Positions 57,127-64,000 of a DNA stretch of 64,000 nucleotides are shown one piece after another. The notes beneath the pieces are model-generated. The model made no database searches and had not been told where the DNA came from. It worked only from the letters and a program-made list of their open reading frames with translations. The stretch covers positions 1 through 64,000 of the forward strand of contig MIBJ01000068.1 of assembly GCA_001829495.1 (NCBI GenBank), in the 5' to 3' direction. Both the position numbers and the translations under genes were made by a program. This DNA is from Spirochaetes bacterium RBG_16_49_21. Lineage in GTDB: Bacteria > Spirochaetota > UBA4802 > UBA5550. How positions within the stretch are numbered: position 1 is the first letter of the stretch; each line of letters starts with the position of its first letter.

Positions 57127-57798
57127 TCATTTGCTTTGGTTCCTGAGGCGCTCCATAATCTCCTTCGCTCTTTTTACCGCTTCCTGTTCTTTTTCATCAG
57201 ACGGCACGCACCATGGTTGGGTGACCTGCCATGTCAGCGAACCGGAGAGAGGGGGTTCCGGGTAAGCGCCGGCATCATGCACCGTGTAGCCCATGAATTC
57301 CACGGGATTCTCCTGGAAGCATGACCATACCGCCTTTCGCATGATTTCCGGGTCGCCCTGAAACTGGAGATCGATGAGCATCACCTGTTTTCTGAACCGC
57401 TCGATGAATTCCGCCGGAACATTGTACAGGAACGGATGAAGGGCGTCGGTGCCGATGATCTTCTTCTTTTCGTCGACGCCATTTGCCATAAGGGCCTTTA
57501 GCGCTTGTCCGGTCTGATGGCCCTCGGATTCCGGTCCGCCAAGAATTAAATATCTGATATTCGGATTGGCCACGACGTTGCAGATAATTTTTTCGAAGCC
57601 GATATTGGGCGTCTGCAGCGTGCCGGAGAGGGCAGCGCCGCTTTCCGCGCCAGCACGGACCAGGCGCTCGATCTCAGGCGGGATTTTATCCGCATCGGTG
57701 TTGAGGATGATCGCAACCGCGACCGGGGAAAAATCGTTTCCCCGGATGTACCTCCCCTCTTCCGGGGGATAATCGGGATGCGGCTTTACTTTTAACAT
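57127..57798 (-). CDS. Orphan MtrA-like corrinoid protein (tetrahydromethanopterin S-methyltransferase subunit A family)
   Basis: The 223-residue protein aligns by eye with MtrA, the corrinoid-carrying subunit of methanogen methyltransferase. It has RYIRGNDFSPVAVAIIL, TPNIGFEKIICNVVANPNIRYLILGG, EGHQTGQALKALMANGVD (with His94 where MtrA's cobalt-ligand His lies) and NVPAEFIERFRKQVMLIDL. It lacks the C-terminal membrane anchor and has instead a soluble tail of about 60 residues. No other Mtr subunits are present. It lies 2 nt after acr3 as the last gene of the arsenic cluster, so a role in arsenic (methyl) chemistry is inferred, not shown. Confidence 0.8.
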   Translation of the reverse strand: MLKVKPHPDYPPEEGRYIRGNDFSPVAVAIILNTDADKIPPEIERLVRAGAESGAALSGTLQTPNIGFEKIICNVVANPNIRYLILGGPESEGHQTGQALKALMANGVDEKKKIIGTDALHPFLYNVPAEFIERFRKQVMLIDLQFQGDPEIMRKAVWSCFQENPVEFMGYTVHDAGAYPEPPLSGSLTWQVTQPWCVPSDEKEQEAVKRAKEIMERLRNQSK

Positions 57799-57800
57799 GG

Positions 57801-58844
57801 TTATGAAAAAAATCTCCTCCTGAAAAAAAGCGCCACGTTCACAAGCCCGATAAGCACCGGCACCTCCACCAGGGGCCCTATGACCGCGGCAAAGGCAACT
57901 CCGGAACCGATGCCGAAAACCGCGACCGCGACCGCGATGGCAAGCTCGAAGTTATTACTCGCGGCAGTGAACGATAGCGTCGCGGAAACGCAGTAGTCCG
58001 CGCCTATTTTTTTGCTCATGTAAAAGCTCAGCAAAAACATGACCACAAAATAGATGAGAAGCGGTATGGCGATCCGTACGACATCGAGCGGTATCTTTAC
58101 AATGTACTCGCCCTTCAGGCTGAACATGACCAGGATCGTAAAGAGAAGCGCGATTAGGGTCATGGGGCTGATCTTCGGGACGAACCTCGTCTGGTACCAT
58201 TCCTTGTTTTTAAGCTTGATAAGCGCGAAACGGGTTATTATGCCTGCAATAAACGGTATGCCTAGGTAGATGAACACGCTTTCTGCTATCTGGCCGATCG
58301 TTACGTCCACCAGTACGCCCCTCAGGCCGAAAAGCGGAGGGAGCACGGTTATGAAAAACCAGGCATACACGCTGAAAAAGAGCACCTGGAATATGCTGTT
58401 GAAGGCCACGAGCCCGGCCGCGTATTCAGCGTCACCGCAGGCCAGGTCGTTCCACACGATTACCATGGCGATGCACCGCGCCAGGCCGATCATGATAAGG
58501 CCCACCATGTATTCCGGATATCCGGCGAGGAACAGGATCGCGAGGAAAAACATGAGCACCGGGCCGATGACCCAGTTCTGAACAAGGGAGAGCCCGAGGA
58601 CCTTCCAGTTTTTAAACACGTCGCCCAGCTCTTCGTATTTGACCTTGGCCAGGGGAGGATACATCATGAGAATGAGGCCGATGGCAATGGGAATGTTGGT
58701 AGTGCCGACCTGAAACCGGTTCCAGAACCCTGCCACGCCCGGATAGAAATAGCCCATGCCCACGCCAATGGCCATAGCCAGGAATATCCAGAGGGTGAGA
58801 AACCGGTCGATAAAAGATAGCTTTTTACCTTTCGCTTCAGACAT
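57801..58844 (-). CDS. acr3: ACR3-family arsenite efflux transporter
   Basis: The 347-residue permease has about ten membrane helices and ACR3 signatures: [33 protein letters not shown], the essential Cys in [21 protein letters not shown], and the [23 protein letters not shown] loop near the end. It expels arsenite with the membrane potential. It is preceded by ccdA and thioredoxin genes and followed 2 nt later by the MtrA-like gene. Confidence 0.94.
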   Translation of the reverse strand: MSEAKGKKLSFIDRFLTLWIFLAMAIGVGMGYFYPGVAGFWNRFQVGTTNIPIAIGLILMMYPPLAKVKYEELGDVFKNWKVLGLSLVQNWVIGPVLMFFLAILFLAGYPEYMVGLIMIGLARCIAMVIVWNDLACGDAEYAAGLVAFNSIFQVLFFSVYAWFFITVLPPLFGLRGVLVDVTIGQIAESVFIYLGIPFIAGIITRFALIKLKNKEWYQTRFVPKISPMTLIALLFTILVMFSLKGEYIVKIPLDVVRIAIPLLIYFVVMFLLSFYMSKKIGADYCVSATLSFTAASNNFELAIAVAVAVFGIGSGVAFAAVIGPLVEVPVLIGLVNVALFFRRRFFS

Positions 58845-58904
58845 GACAGCCTCCTCAAAAGTAAAAATTTATGGCCTGACCAATATTGTGCCCTTCCTTA
58901 ATCC

Positions 58905-59606
58905 TCACGGTAAAAAAACAAGATATAGTCCGCCCAGGATCACGAGCACACCGCAGGCTTTTTTGAGAATGACCGCGCCCCGCGATTTTTCGTTCCAGTT
59001 AAGATACCGTTGAACTACCTCGGTGAAGGTGCCCGCGAGCACTATGACCGAGCAATGCCCCGCCGCGTAAGCCAAGATGAGGGATATCGCGAAGACGACT
59101 TTCGTGTGCGCTACGCTGAACACAATGCCGAGCATGGGCGCCATGTAGGCGAAGGTGCAGGGCCCGAGAGCGATGCCGAAGACGAGGCCCAGAATGAGCG
59201 CAGCGAAAAGGCCCTTTTTCTTAAAATTCGGATTGGCGCTCCTTTCAAGAAAAGGCAGAGGAATGACGCCCAACAGGTGGAGCCCGACAATGAAAAATAC
59301 TACAGCCACGATATAGTTGCCCCATCCGCCGATATCGCCCATCATGCGGCCCATGAGGCCGGTGATGAGGCCGATAATGCCGATGGTAACAAGAATTCCG
59401 ACGGCGAACAGGAGCGCCAGAATAAAGGCCCGTTTCGTACTCATGCTTCCCTGCTCGTCGATGAACCCGATGATGAGGGGTATACTCGCCAGATGGCAGG
59501 GCGAGAGCAGGATGCCCGCGATCCCCCAGAGGAAGGAGCCTGCCAGGGCGATGCCCGGCGAGGACGAGAGCATGGCGCTCATTGCGTTGAAAAAATCGGC
59601 AAGCAT
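58905..59606 (-). CDS. ccdA: CcdA/DsbD-type transmembrane thiol transporter
   Basis: The 233-residue protein has six helices and the paired Cys of the CcdA family: ILLSPCHLASIPLIIGF near 36 and GIALGPCTFAYMAPM near 148. It carries reducing equivalents from cytoplasmic thioredoxin to an extracytoplasmic partner. That partner is probably the exported thioredoxin whose stop codon overlaps this start (TGATG). Confidence 0.9.
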   Translation of the reverse strand: MLADFFNAMSAMLSSSPGIALAGSFLWGIAGILLSPCHLASIPLIIGFIDEQGSMSTKRAFILALLFAVGILVTIGIIGLITGLMGRMMGDIGGWGNYIVAVVFFIVGLHLLGVIPLPFLERSANPNFKKKGLFAALILGLVFGIALGPCTFAYMAPMLGIVFSVAHTKVVFAISLILAYAAGHCSVIVLAGTFTEVVQRYLNWNEKSRGAVILKKACGVLVILGGLYLVFLP

Positions 59607-60124
59607 CAGCGGACGCCTCCTTTTTCAAGCACCTGCTCCAACTCCTCAAAGGGGAAGTATCCGAGGTGCCGAAAATACTCCTTCCCGTTCCGGTCAAGGA
59701 AGACCTGGGTGGGTATAGCCTGTATACCGTATTTCTGGCCGTAGGGCCTTCCTTCCGGGGTCCAGATATCGTAAAATATTACCTTGACCCGGCTTCCGTA
59801 TTTTTGCTCGATTCGCCGCATCACCGGCTGCATCATTCTGCAGGGGATGCAGTTGACTGAGCCGATTTCGATAAACGTCACCATGACGCCCGGTGCGGCG
59901 CCTTTTGTGTCCCCGTGCCCGGTATTTTCATGTTTGGTCGAATTCTCGTCCACCGCCGCCGGGCCGGTCGGAGCCTTTTCCCCGCCGCAGCCGAAAACGC
60001 CGCCGAAAAAAGCGAGAGGAAGCGTCAATGCGCCGCTTTCGCAAGGGCAGTTTCGCGCCCTGCCCCAGATCATCGCTGCGGCAGCGATCACAGCGAGAAT
60101 TATAAGCCTTTTAGCGAGCTTCAT
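59606..60124 (-). CDS. Exported thioredoxin-fold protein
   Basis: The 172-residue protein from ATG 60124 has an N-terminal hydrophobic segment (LIILAVIAAAAMIWG) and a spacer with a lipobox-like FGCGG. The thioredoxin domain (about 80-170) has the active-site VNCIPCRMMQPVM (C-I-P-C) and the cis-Pro in AIPTQVFLD. The longer frame to 60193 overlaps the DGC relic. It is paired with CcdA. It may keep an arsenic-handling thiol reduced outside the cytoplasm. Confidence 0.85.
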   Translation of the reverse strand: MKLAKRLIILAVIAAAAMIWGRARNCPCESGALTLPLAFFGGVFGCGGEKAPTGPAAVDENSTKHENTGHGDTKGAAPGVMVTFIEIGSVNCIPCRMMQPVMRRIEQKYGSRVKVIFYDIWTPEGRPYGQKYGIQAIPTQVFLDRNGKEYFRHLGYFPFEELEQVLEKGGVR

Positions 60125-60141
60125 GCGCGTATCTCCTCCCC

Positions 60142-60353
60142 CTACACGACGCCGACACGTTTCAAGTTCTTCCGCGCGCATGCAATGGGACACCCGTCCA
60201 GGTGATGTTCACTTCCACTCCCGCAAGACAGGTCTTTTGCGCGAAGCCTTCCTTCCATAGTTTCCGCATCGCCCTATCTGCCAGTTCCCCCACGTCAGCC
60301 GCGCCTGAACATGAATACAAAAGTCTAACTCCTTCGTAACAGCAATCAGCCAT
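60142..60353 (-). pseudogene. DGC-domain (putative zinc-binding) protein, internally deleted
   Basis: From ATG 60353 the frame reads ADCCYEGVRLLYSCSGAADV, GELADRAMRKLWKEGFAQKTC and LAGVEVNI, the start of a DGC-domain protein. It then loses frame. In another frame LDGCPIACARKNLKRVGVV and a stop (60142-60144) supply the DGC motif itself. About 25-30 codons that normally lie between are missing, so an internal deletion with frameshift near 60205 is inferred. Such proteins frequently sit in arsenic and mercury operons. Confidence 0.75.
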
Positions 60354-60381
60354 GATTCTTCCCCATAAAATAATTTTAGTT

Positions 60382-61482
60382 TTAATAAATCAGATTAAAC
60401 ACATATCCTACGATCATGATGCCGACGGCGACGACACTGACGAATATGAAAATTAAGGGCAATTTAAGTACTTTTTTCAATATAATCATCTCCGGCAGTG
60501 AGAGACCTATGACCGACATCATAAAGGCAAGGGTGGTTCCGAGCGAGGCCCCCTTTTCAAGAAGGGCCTGAACGACCGGAATGATGCCCGCCGCGTTAGA
60601 GTACATGGGCACGCCGATAATGACCGCCAGTGGAATTGACCACCACGCCGATTTGCCCATGATGGACGCCATGAAATTCTCCGGCACATAGCCGTGAATG
60701 CCTGCGCCGACGCCGATCCCGATCACTATATAAATCCAGACCTTTGATACAATCTCAATAACTGCGACATATCCGGCCTGAATCCTTTCGGTAAAAGTCG
60801 TTTTTCTTTCTTCTATTTCAAGTTTGCCCGCTTTTATTTCATGTACCCATTCTTCGACAAAGCGTTGGACTTTAAGCTTACCAATGATCCAGCCGGAGAA
60901 AATTGCGATAATAAGGCCGGTGGAGGCATATAAGAAGGCGGTTTGCCAGCCGAAAAGGCCGAAGAGGAGCACGAGAGCGACCTCATTAATCATAGGGGCG
61001 GCCACCAAAAAAGAGAAGGTGACGCCCAGGGGGATTCCGCTTTCCATGAAGCCCAGGAATAGCGGTATCGCAGAACAGGTACAGAAGGGCGTTACGATCC
61101 CGAGCGTGCTCGCCATGATATTCCCGACGAGCAGGGGCTTTCCTTCGAGGGCCCTGCGTGTTTTTTCAGGTGAAAAATAAGAGCGGATGATCCCGACGAT
61201 GAATACAATGAACGTCAGAAGAATAAGCACCTTGGGAACTTCAAACATAAAAAAGCGGATCGCCTCGGTGAGATGGGAATTTTTATCCATACCCAGCATG
61301 GAATACATGATATAGTTGACGCCGCTTTCAAGAAAAATATAAAGAACGATCCCGATGGGAGCGAGCAGCAGCGGTAATACAGTCCTGATTTTAATATTTT
61401 TCCTCCCGGTTTGCGGGACCGCATTTAAGTCTATATTATTTTGAACATAATATTCATTCATGAATAAATTCCCGGTGTTCAT
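60382..61482 (-). CDS. arsP: ArsP-like permease (DUF318 family)
   Basis: The 366-residue protein has eight or more helices and the ArsP/permease signature TPFCTCSAIPLFLGFMESGIPLGVTFSFLVAAPMINEVAL, carrying the Cys pair thought to bind trivalent organoarsenicals. ArsP proteins export methylarsenite and aromatic arsenicals; other family members have unknown substrates. ATG 61461 is an alternative start. It follows the small thioredoxin by 4 nt. Confidence 0.85.
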   Translation of the reverse strand: MNTGNLFMNEYYVQNNIDLNAVPQTGRKNIKIRTVLPLLLAPIGIVLYIFLESGVNYIMYSMLGMDKNSHLTEAIRFFMFEVPKVLILLTFIVFIVGIIRSYFSPEKTRRALEGKPLLVGNIMASTLGIVTPFCTCSAIPLFLGFMESGIPLGVTFSFLVAAPMINEVALVLLFGLFGWQTAFLYASTGLIIAIFSGWIIGKLKVQRFVEEWVHEIKAGKLEIEERKTTFTERIQAGYVAVIEIVSKVWIYIVIGIGVGAGIHGYVPENFMASIMGKSAWWSIPLAVIIGVPMYSNAAGIIPVVQALLEKGASLGTTLAFMMSVIGLSLPEMIILKKVLKLPLIFIFVSVVAVGIMIVGYVFNLIY

Positions 61483-61486
61483 TGTA

Positions 61487-61732
61487 TCAGGTCGGTTGCC
61501 CGACGCTGATCCATTTTTTTATTTCATCTTTGGCCGGAAGTTTCCCCGCAACCTTCACCACGCCGTCAACTACAAGGGCTGGGGTTGCCATAACACCATA
61601 GTTCATGGTGGACTGTATGTCAGTGACGTGATTTATATGGGCTTCTATGCCCGTTTCATGAACCGCCTCTCTGGTCAAGGCTTCCAGCTTGTGGCACTTG
61701 GCGCAACCGCTGCCTAATATCTCGAGTAACAT
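61487..61732 (-). CDS. Small redox-active disulfide protein (thioredoxin-like)
   Basis: The 81-residue thioredoxin-fold protein has the active site LGSGCAKCHKLEAL (C-A-K-C) near residue 10 and a cis-Pro in VMATPALVVDGVV. Such minimal thioredoxins regularly accompany arsP-type permeases and arsR. It may reduce ArsC or the permease's Cys pair. It is the first gene after arsR. Confidence 0.9.
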   Translation of the reverse strand: MLLEILGSGCAKCHKLEALTREAVHETGIEAHINHVTDIQSTMNYGVMATPALVVDGVVKVAGKLPAKDEIKKWISVGQPT

Positions 61733-61838
61733 AATTTGTTCTCCTTAAATTATTTTATTCATTATGCAATGAATCGCATTCCTTAATTAATATTAATTAT
61801 CTTTTCTCCTCTCAATACGGGCACACTATTAGTTTTAT

Positions 61839-61864
61839 AATATTTGAAAAAATTGCCAAATATT
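61839..61864. promoter_or_regulatory. Inverted repeat upstream of the trx-arsP operon, probable ArsR site
   Basis: A perfect inverted repeat, AATATTTG (61839-61846) and CAAATATT (61857-61864), has a 10-nt spacer. The sub-sequence TTGCCAAATAT recurs in the arsR promoter (62237-62250 region), so one regulator may bind both. The site lies just downstream of the arsR stop and about 110 nt before the thioredoxin start. Confidence 0.5.
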
Positions 61865-61876
61865 ACAAACAAATAA

Positions 61877-62236
61877 TCACCGTTTCGTTTTACAGGCCAA
61901 AAGTATCTCACCCTGCTGCCTCGCGTTTGACTCAATGACATCCTCCAAACAGCCGAAAAATCCGAGGATACAGGGCGTCCGTAAATAATAAAAAATATTG
62001 TTCCCCGATCTCTTGTCGCCGATCAGGCCCGCGTTTTTCAGCACCGAAAGATGCTTCGAGACCGTTGATACGTCCGCTCCGATCATGTCGGTGAGATCGT
62101 TCACGCACCGCTCTCCCTTCTCGAGCTCTTCGATGATAAAGAGCCGCGAGGGATGGGCAATGGCTTTTATGATCTTAGCCCGCGCCTCGTACTGCATCTT
62201 TTGCGTCGCCGTAAGCTGGCTTTTTAATATTTTCAT
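61877..62236 (-). CDS. arsR: ArsR-family transcriptional repressor
   Basis: This 119-residue winged-helix repressor from ATG 62236 shows AKIIKAIAHPSRLFIIEEL, KGERCVNDLTDMIGADVSTVSKHLSVLKNAGLIGDKRSG and a Cys-containing C-terminal part (TPCILGFFGCLEDV). A single Cys in helix 3 (ERCVNDL) and the C-terminal Cys pair could form a non-canonical As(III) site. A TTG at 62272 falls inside the -35 box, so the ATG is preferred. The transcript is predicted to start at or next to that ATG. Confidence 0.92.
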   Translation of the reverse strand: MKILKSQLTATQKMQYEARAKIIKAIAHPSRLFIIEELEKGERCVNDLTDMIGADVSTVSKHLSVLKNAGLIGDKRSGNNIFYYLRTPCILGFFGCLEDVIESNARQQGEILLACKTKR

Positions 62237-62243
62237 ATTTGGC

Positions 62244-62272
62244 AATATGGCAAAATATCCAAACATTGTCAA
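62244..62272 (-). promoter_or_regulatory. arsR promoter with overlapping inverted repeat
   Basis: On the minus strand TTGACA (62267-62272), a 17-nt spacer and CATATT (62244-62249). The region 62238-62263 holds imperfect inverted arms TTTGGCAATAT and ATATCCAAA, which cover the -10. The predicted start is about 62237, one base before ATG 62236, so the mRNA is predicted to be leaderless and autoregulated. Confidence 0.65.
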
Positions 62273-62298
62273 GGCATTTTTCAGATTTTTTTAACAGC

Positions 62299-62330
62299 CC
62301 CGTAAGGGCGCATCATGATGCGCCCTTACG
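62299..62330. repeat. Perfect 32-bp palindrome
   Basis: Both arms are 16 nt, CCGTAAGGGCGCATCA and its complement. It lies between arsR and rubredoxin. Its core GGGCGCAxCATGATGCGCCC recurs at 62751-62784, so this is a small dispersed palindrome family, possibly REP-like, that could terminate or protect transcripts. Confidence 0.85.
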
Positions 62331-62392
62331 GCCACCGGGTATTTACGCACTGCAATAAAAAAAATTATTTTAAAAAAATTTTTTGACATCAC

Positions 62393-62421
62393 GGTCTTAT
62401 TATCGTTATCATTGACTTTTT
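62393..62421 (+). promoter_or_regulatory. Rubredoxin promoter with possible Fur/PerR-like box
   Basis: TTGACA (62393-62398), a 17-nt spacer and TTATCA (62416-62421). The stretch TATTATCGTTATCATTGA across the -10 resembles Fur-family half-sites. An iron or peroxide regulator would suit the rubredoxin/ferredoxin genes; this is only a sequence resemblance. Confidence 0.4.
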
Positions 62422-62516
62422 CTATGGCAGATTCCCGAAATATTTAACGTCTCCCGATGATCCGGATCAGTTGAATCGAAGGCGAAATACAACAAAAATA
62501 CACAAAGGAGAAAATA

Positions 62517-62678
62517 ATGCAGAAATATCAATGCATGGTATGCGGCTATATCTATGATCCGTCCGCGGGGGACCCGGACAGCGGCGTCAAGCCGGGCACC
62601 AAATTCGAAGACATACCCGACGACTGGGTGTGCCCCTTATGCGGAGCGCCGAAGAGCGATTTTGAGCCGGTCGATTGA
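62517..62678 (+). CDS. Rubredoxin
   Basis: This 53-residue electron carrier has a single Fe(Cys)4 site: [18 protein letters not shown] and [14 protein letters not shown] give the two C-x2-C pairs. Length and [18 protein letters not shown] are standard. AAAGGAG precedes the ATG. It typically donates electrons to superoxide reductase and rubrerythrin-like enzymes; a rubredoxin-superoxide reductase gene lies at the window edge. Confidence 0.97.
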   Translation: MQKYQCMVCGYIYDPSAGDPDSGVKPGTKFEDIPDDWVCPLCGAPKSDFEPVD

Positions 62679-62750
62679 TCCGATTTGCAATTCCGGAGAG
62701 AAAAAATATATCTGAGTTATATATTAGACGTGTTGCAAAACTAAATCAGC

Positions 62751-62784
62751 ACAGCAGGGGCGCACCATGATGCGCCCCTGCTGT
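62751..62784. repeat. Palindrome after rubredoxin
   Basis: Arms ACAGCAGGGGCGCA (62751-62764) and TGCGCCCCTGCTGT (62771-62784) enclose a 6-nt centre. It shares its core with the palindrome at 62299-62330. It may serve as the rubredoxin transcript's 3' structure. Confidence 0.8.
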
Positions 62785-62802
62785 AGATAAAGAGGAGGAT
62801 GC

Positions 62803-62988
62803 ATGAAAGCAAAAGTTGACCCGGATACCTGCACAGGATGTGAATTGTGCACCCAAACATGCCCTGAGGTCTTCAAAATGGAAGGGGATGTGGCGGTTGC
62901 GTATGTCAATCCGGTGCCCAAAGAGTATGAAGATCTGGCGAAACAGGCGGCTGATGAGTGCCCCGTCGAAGCTATTTCGATTGAATAG
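62803..62988 (+). CDS. Single-cluster 4Fe-4S ferredoxin
   Basis: The 61-residue ferredoxin reads KVDPDTCTGCELCTQTCPEVFKM, then ADECPVEAISIE. The first three Cys and the late Cys-Pro bind one 4Fe-4S cluster, as in Desulfovibrio ferredoxin I- and Thermotoga-type proteins. AGAGGAGG precedes the ATG. The overlapping antisense and other-frame reading frames are shadows. Confidence 0.95.
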   Translation: MKAKVDPDTCTGCELCTQTCPEVFKMEGDVAVAYVNPVPKEYEDLAKQAADECPVEAISIE

Positions 62989-63017
62989 CTCGAAAACCCC
63001 TGGAGCTATGCAGTAAC

Positions 63018-63045
63018 CCCCCAACCCCGCCGGCGGGGTTGGGGG
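63018..63045. terminator. Bidirectional terminator-like palindrome
   Basis: A perfect 28-bp palindrome, CCCCCAACCCCGCC with its complement, lies between the convergent ferredoxin and bacterioferritin genes. No long T-run follows, but the placement suggests transcription ends here from both sides. Confidence 0.55.
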
Positions 63046-63063
63046 CGGATTTGTCAGGCACTC

Positions 63064-63528
63064 TTAAACCTTCGTCGACAGGAACATCTGCAGTCCCATC
63101 TGGCCAACCTGGTCCTGCATCTCTTCAATATCGTCGATATGGCCGTCTTCATCCTTGAGTATGGACTCCAGAATCTCCCGTGTCGCGAAATCCGCCACGT
63201 CCCCGCCAAGCTTTATGGCTTCATTATACGCCTTGATTGCGTCGCGCTCAGCCGTATGATCGTTTGCAAGCTGCTTCGGCACGTCGGCTCCGATATTGAT
63301 CTTCCTGAGTTCGTTGACAACGGGCACCCCTTCCAGAAAGAGGATACGGCCGATCAGCTTTTCCGCGTGCTTCATTTCGACGATTGCGCGTTTTTCAATA
63401 TCCTCATGAAGCTTGTCATAGCCCCAGTTCGCGCACATCTCCGAGTGCACCATGTATTGATTGATCGCGGTCAGCTCGTCTGCGAGAAGCGAATTAAGGG
63501 CTTGTATGAGTTTATCGTTACCTTTCAT
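63064..63528 (-). CDS. bfr: Bacterioferritin
   Basis: This 154-residue iron-storage subunit forms a 24-mer with haem at dimer interfaces. All canonical residues are at the expected positions: ferroxidase ligands Glu18, Glu51, His54, Glu94, Glu127, His130, and the haem-ligand Met52. GGAGG precedes the ATG. A TTATAATTA stretch upstream is reminiscent of a PerR half-box, which is weak evidence. The gene belongs with the oxygen and iron defence genes at this end. Confidence 0.96.
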   Translation of the reverse strand: MKGNDKLIQALNSLLADELTAINQYMVHSEMCANWGYDKLHEDIEKRAIVEMKHAEKLIGRILFLEGVPVVNELRKINIGADVPKQLANDHTAERDAIKAYNEAIKLGGDVADFATREILESILKDEDGHIDDIEEMQDQVGQMGLQMFLSTKV

Positions 63529-63598
63529 TGAAAACCTCCATATGGCATAATAAATTTGTTGAATGACTAATTATAATAATATATCCGGAAGCCTGCCG

Positions 63599-64000
63599 TC
63601 ACAACGCGACGTCGGCCATCCAGTATCCGTGTATGTTGCAATTTTCCACCACCGTGATCTTGCCGCTCACGTTTTTAAGGTGAAAGCAGCCGGCAGGGTT
63701 CACGCTCAAGGGCGTAAACATAACGCGGGATATATATTTGTCGTTCTGATAGCAATCGACAAACATGATATAGTGCTTTTCTTCCATAGGATGCATGGTT
63801 TTTCCAATCCGGACCAGGATATCAACGCAGGGAGTTTCCGGAATAAGGCCGCACTGCTTGTTAACTATAATCAAAGGCACATGCTTTACCTCAGCCTCAG
63901 GGCTTTTTTCCCTCGATTCTTTAAAAATCGAATCTTTCTGAGCATATTTGTCTTTCGGAGAAAGACAAACGGGACACTTGTCCGGAATCGCATTGAACTC
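63599..64000 (-). CDS. Rubredoxin-like plus superoxide reductase (neelaredoxin-type), partial
   Basis: The gene runs off the window end; 133 residues of its C-terminal part are visible. The first segment EFNAIPDKCPVCLSPKDKY is the second Cys pair of a rubredoxin-like domain. The rest is a superoxide reductase: VKHVP, MHPMEEKHYI and ENCNIHG give His, His, His, Cys and His ligands of the Fe(His)4Cys centre. The Glu two residues before the first His in Pyrococcus is Val here, while the catalytic Lys is kept. A GTG at 63880 is not the true start. It reduces superoxide to peroxide, which catalase could then remove. Confidence 0.85.
   Translation of the reverse strand, partial: EFNAIPDKCPVCLSPKDKYAQKDSIFKESREKSPEAEVKHVPLIIVNKQCGLIPETPCVDILVRIGKTMHPMEEKHYIMFVDCYQNDKYISRVMFTPLSVNPAGCFHLKNVSGKITVVENCNIHGYWMADVAL

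Overview
The window is chromosomal DNA from a Gram-negative, anaerobic or oxygen-sensitive bacterium. It encodes a beta-barrel protein with a LolA-like partner and lipoproteins. It also carries an anaerobe's oxygen-defence set (rubredoxin, superoxide reductase, bacterioferritin, catalase) and Fe-S oxidoreductases. Candidate phyla are Spirochaetota or Desulfobacterota; the TruB motif GTLDRFASG and the bactofilin/M23 pair mildly favour Spirochaetota. I could run no phylogeny, so this is tentative. I saw no rRNA, tRNA, CRISPR array, intact transposase or prophage.

Layout. 0.3-10.1 kb is the classical translation/RNA operon rimP-nusA-infB-rbfA-truB-rpsO-pnp, followed by an M16 peptidase. 10.3-15.6 kb holds a bactofilin, a LysM/M23 peptidase, glyS (no glyQ here) and a GT4 glycosyltransferase. 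15.6-20.4 kb (minus) is a TetR-controlled five-gene operon for an FAD/Fe-S (GlcD/HdrD-like) oxidoreductase. 20.4-30 kb carries an rRNA methyltransferase, a DUF4143 ATPase, a DEAD-box helicase, a YwbE-like protein, a cyclophilin, an ABC-F ATPase, an SrkA-like kinase, a SLOG-like protein and a ferredoxin protein. 30.0-38.8 kb is one giant cyclic beta-1,2-glucan synthase gene. 38.8-41.8 kb is a sulfur/selenium-trafficking cluster (YedF, DUF3343, cysteine desulfurase) headed by a small orphan domain and a long structured leader that ends in a terminator-like hairpin. 41.8-45.7 kb has a NifX-like/DUF134 pair, a YHS protein, a truncated methyltransferase and catalase.

From 45.7 kb onward two arsenic/phosphate modules stand out. 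The first is pstS-pstC-pstA-pstB followed by a PhoU-ArsC fusion and a second arsC (45.7-51.0 kb). The second is arsR, a small thioredoxin, arsP, a broken DGC-domain gene, a thioredoxin, ccdA, acr3 and an orphan MtrA-like corrinoid protein (57.1-62.3 kb). Together they suggest phosphate scavenging under arsenate stress, reduction of arsenate by two ArsC chemistries fed by dedicated thioredoxins, and export by ACR3 and ArsP. The MtrA-like protein raises the possibility of corrinoid-linked methyl chemistry on arsenic; that is inference. Between the modules lie moeA, a collapsed mobA/mobB relic and an ABC/LolA-like/barrel export set with a frameshifted permease. The window closes with rubredoxin, ferredoxin, bacterioferritin and a partial rubredoxin-superoxide reductase.

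Recurring themes are several decayed genes (mobA/mobB, an MNT nucleotidyltransferase, the DGC gene, a methyltransferase, the permease frameshift), three copies of a non-coding CCCTCCCC-type element with terminal similarity, and three promoters placed so close to the start codon that leaderless mRNAs are predicted (arsR, the DUF4143 gene, moeA).
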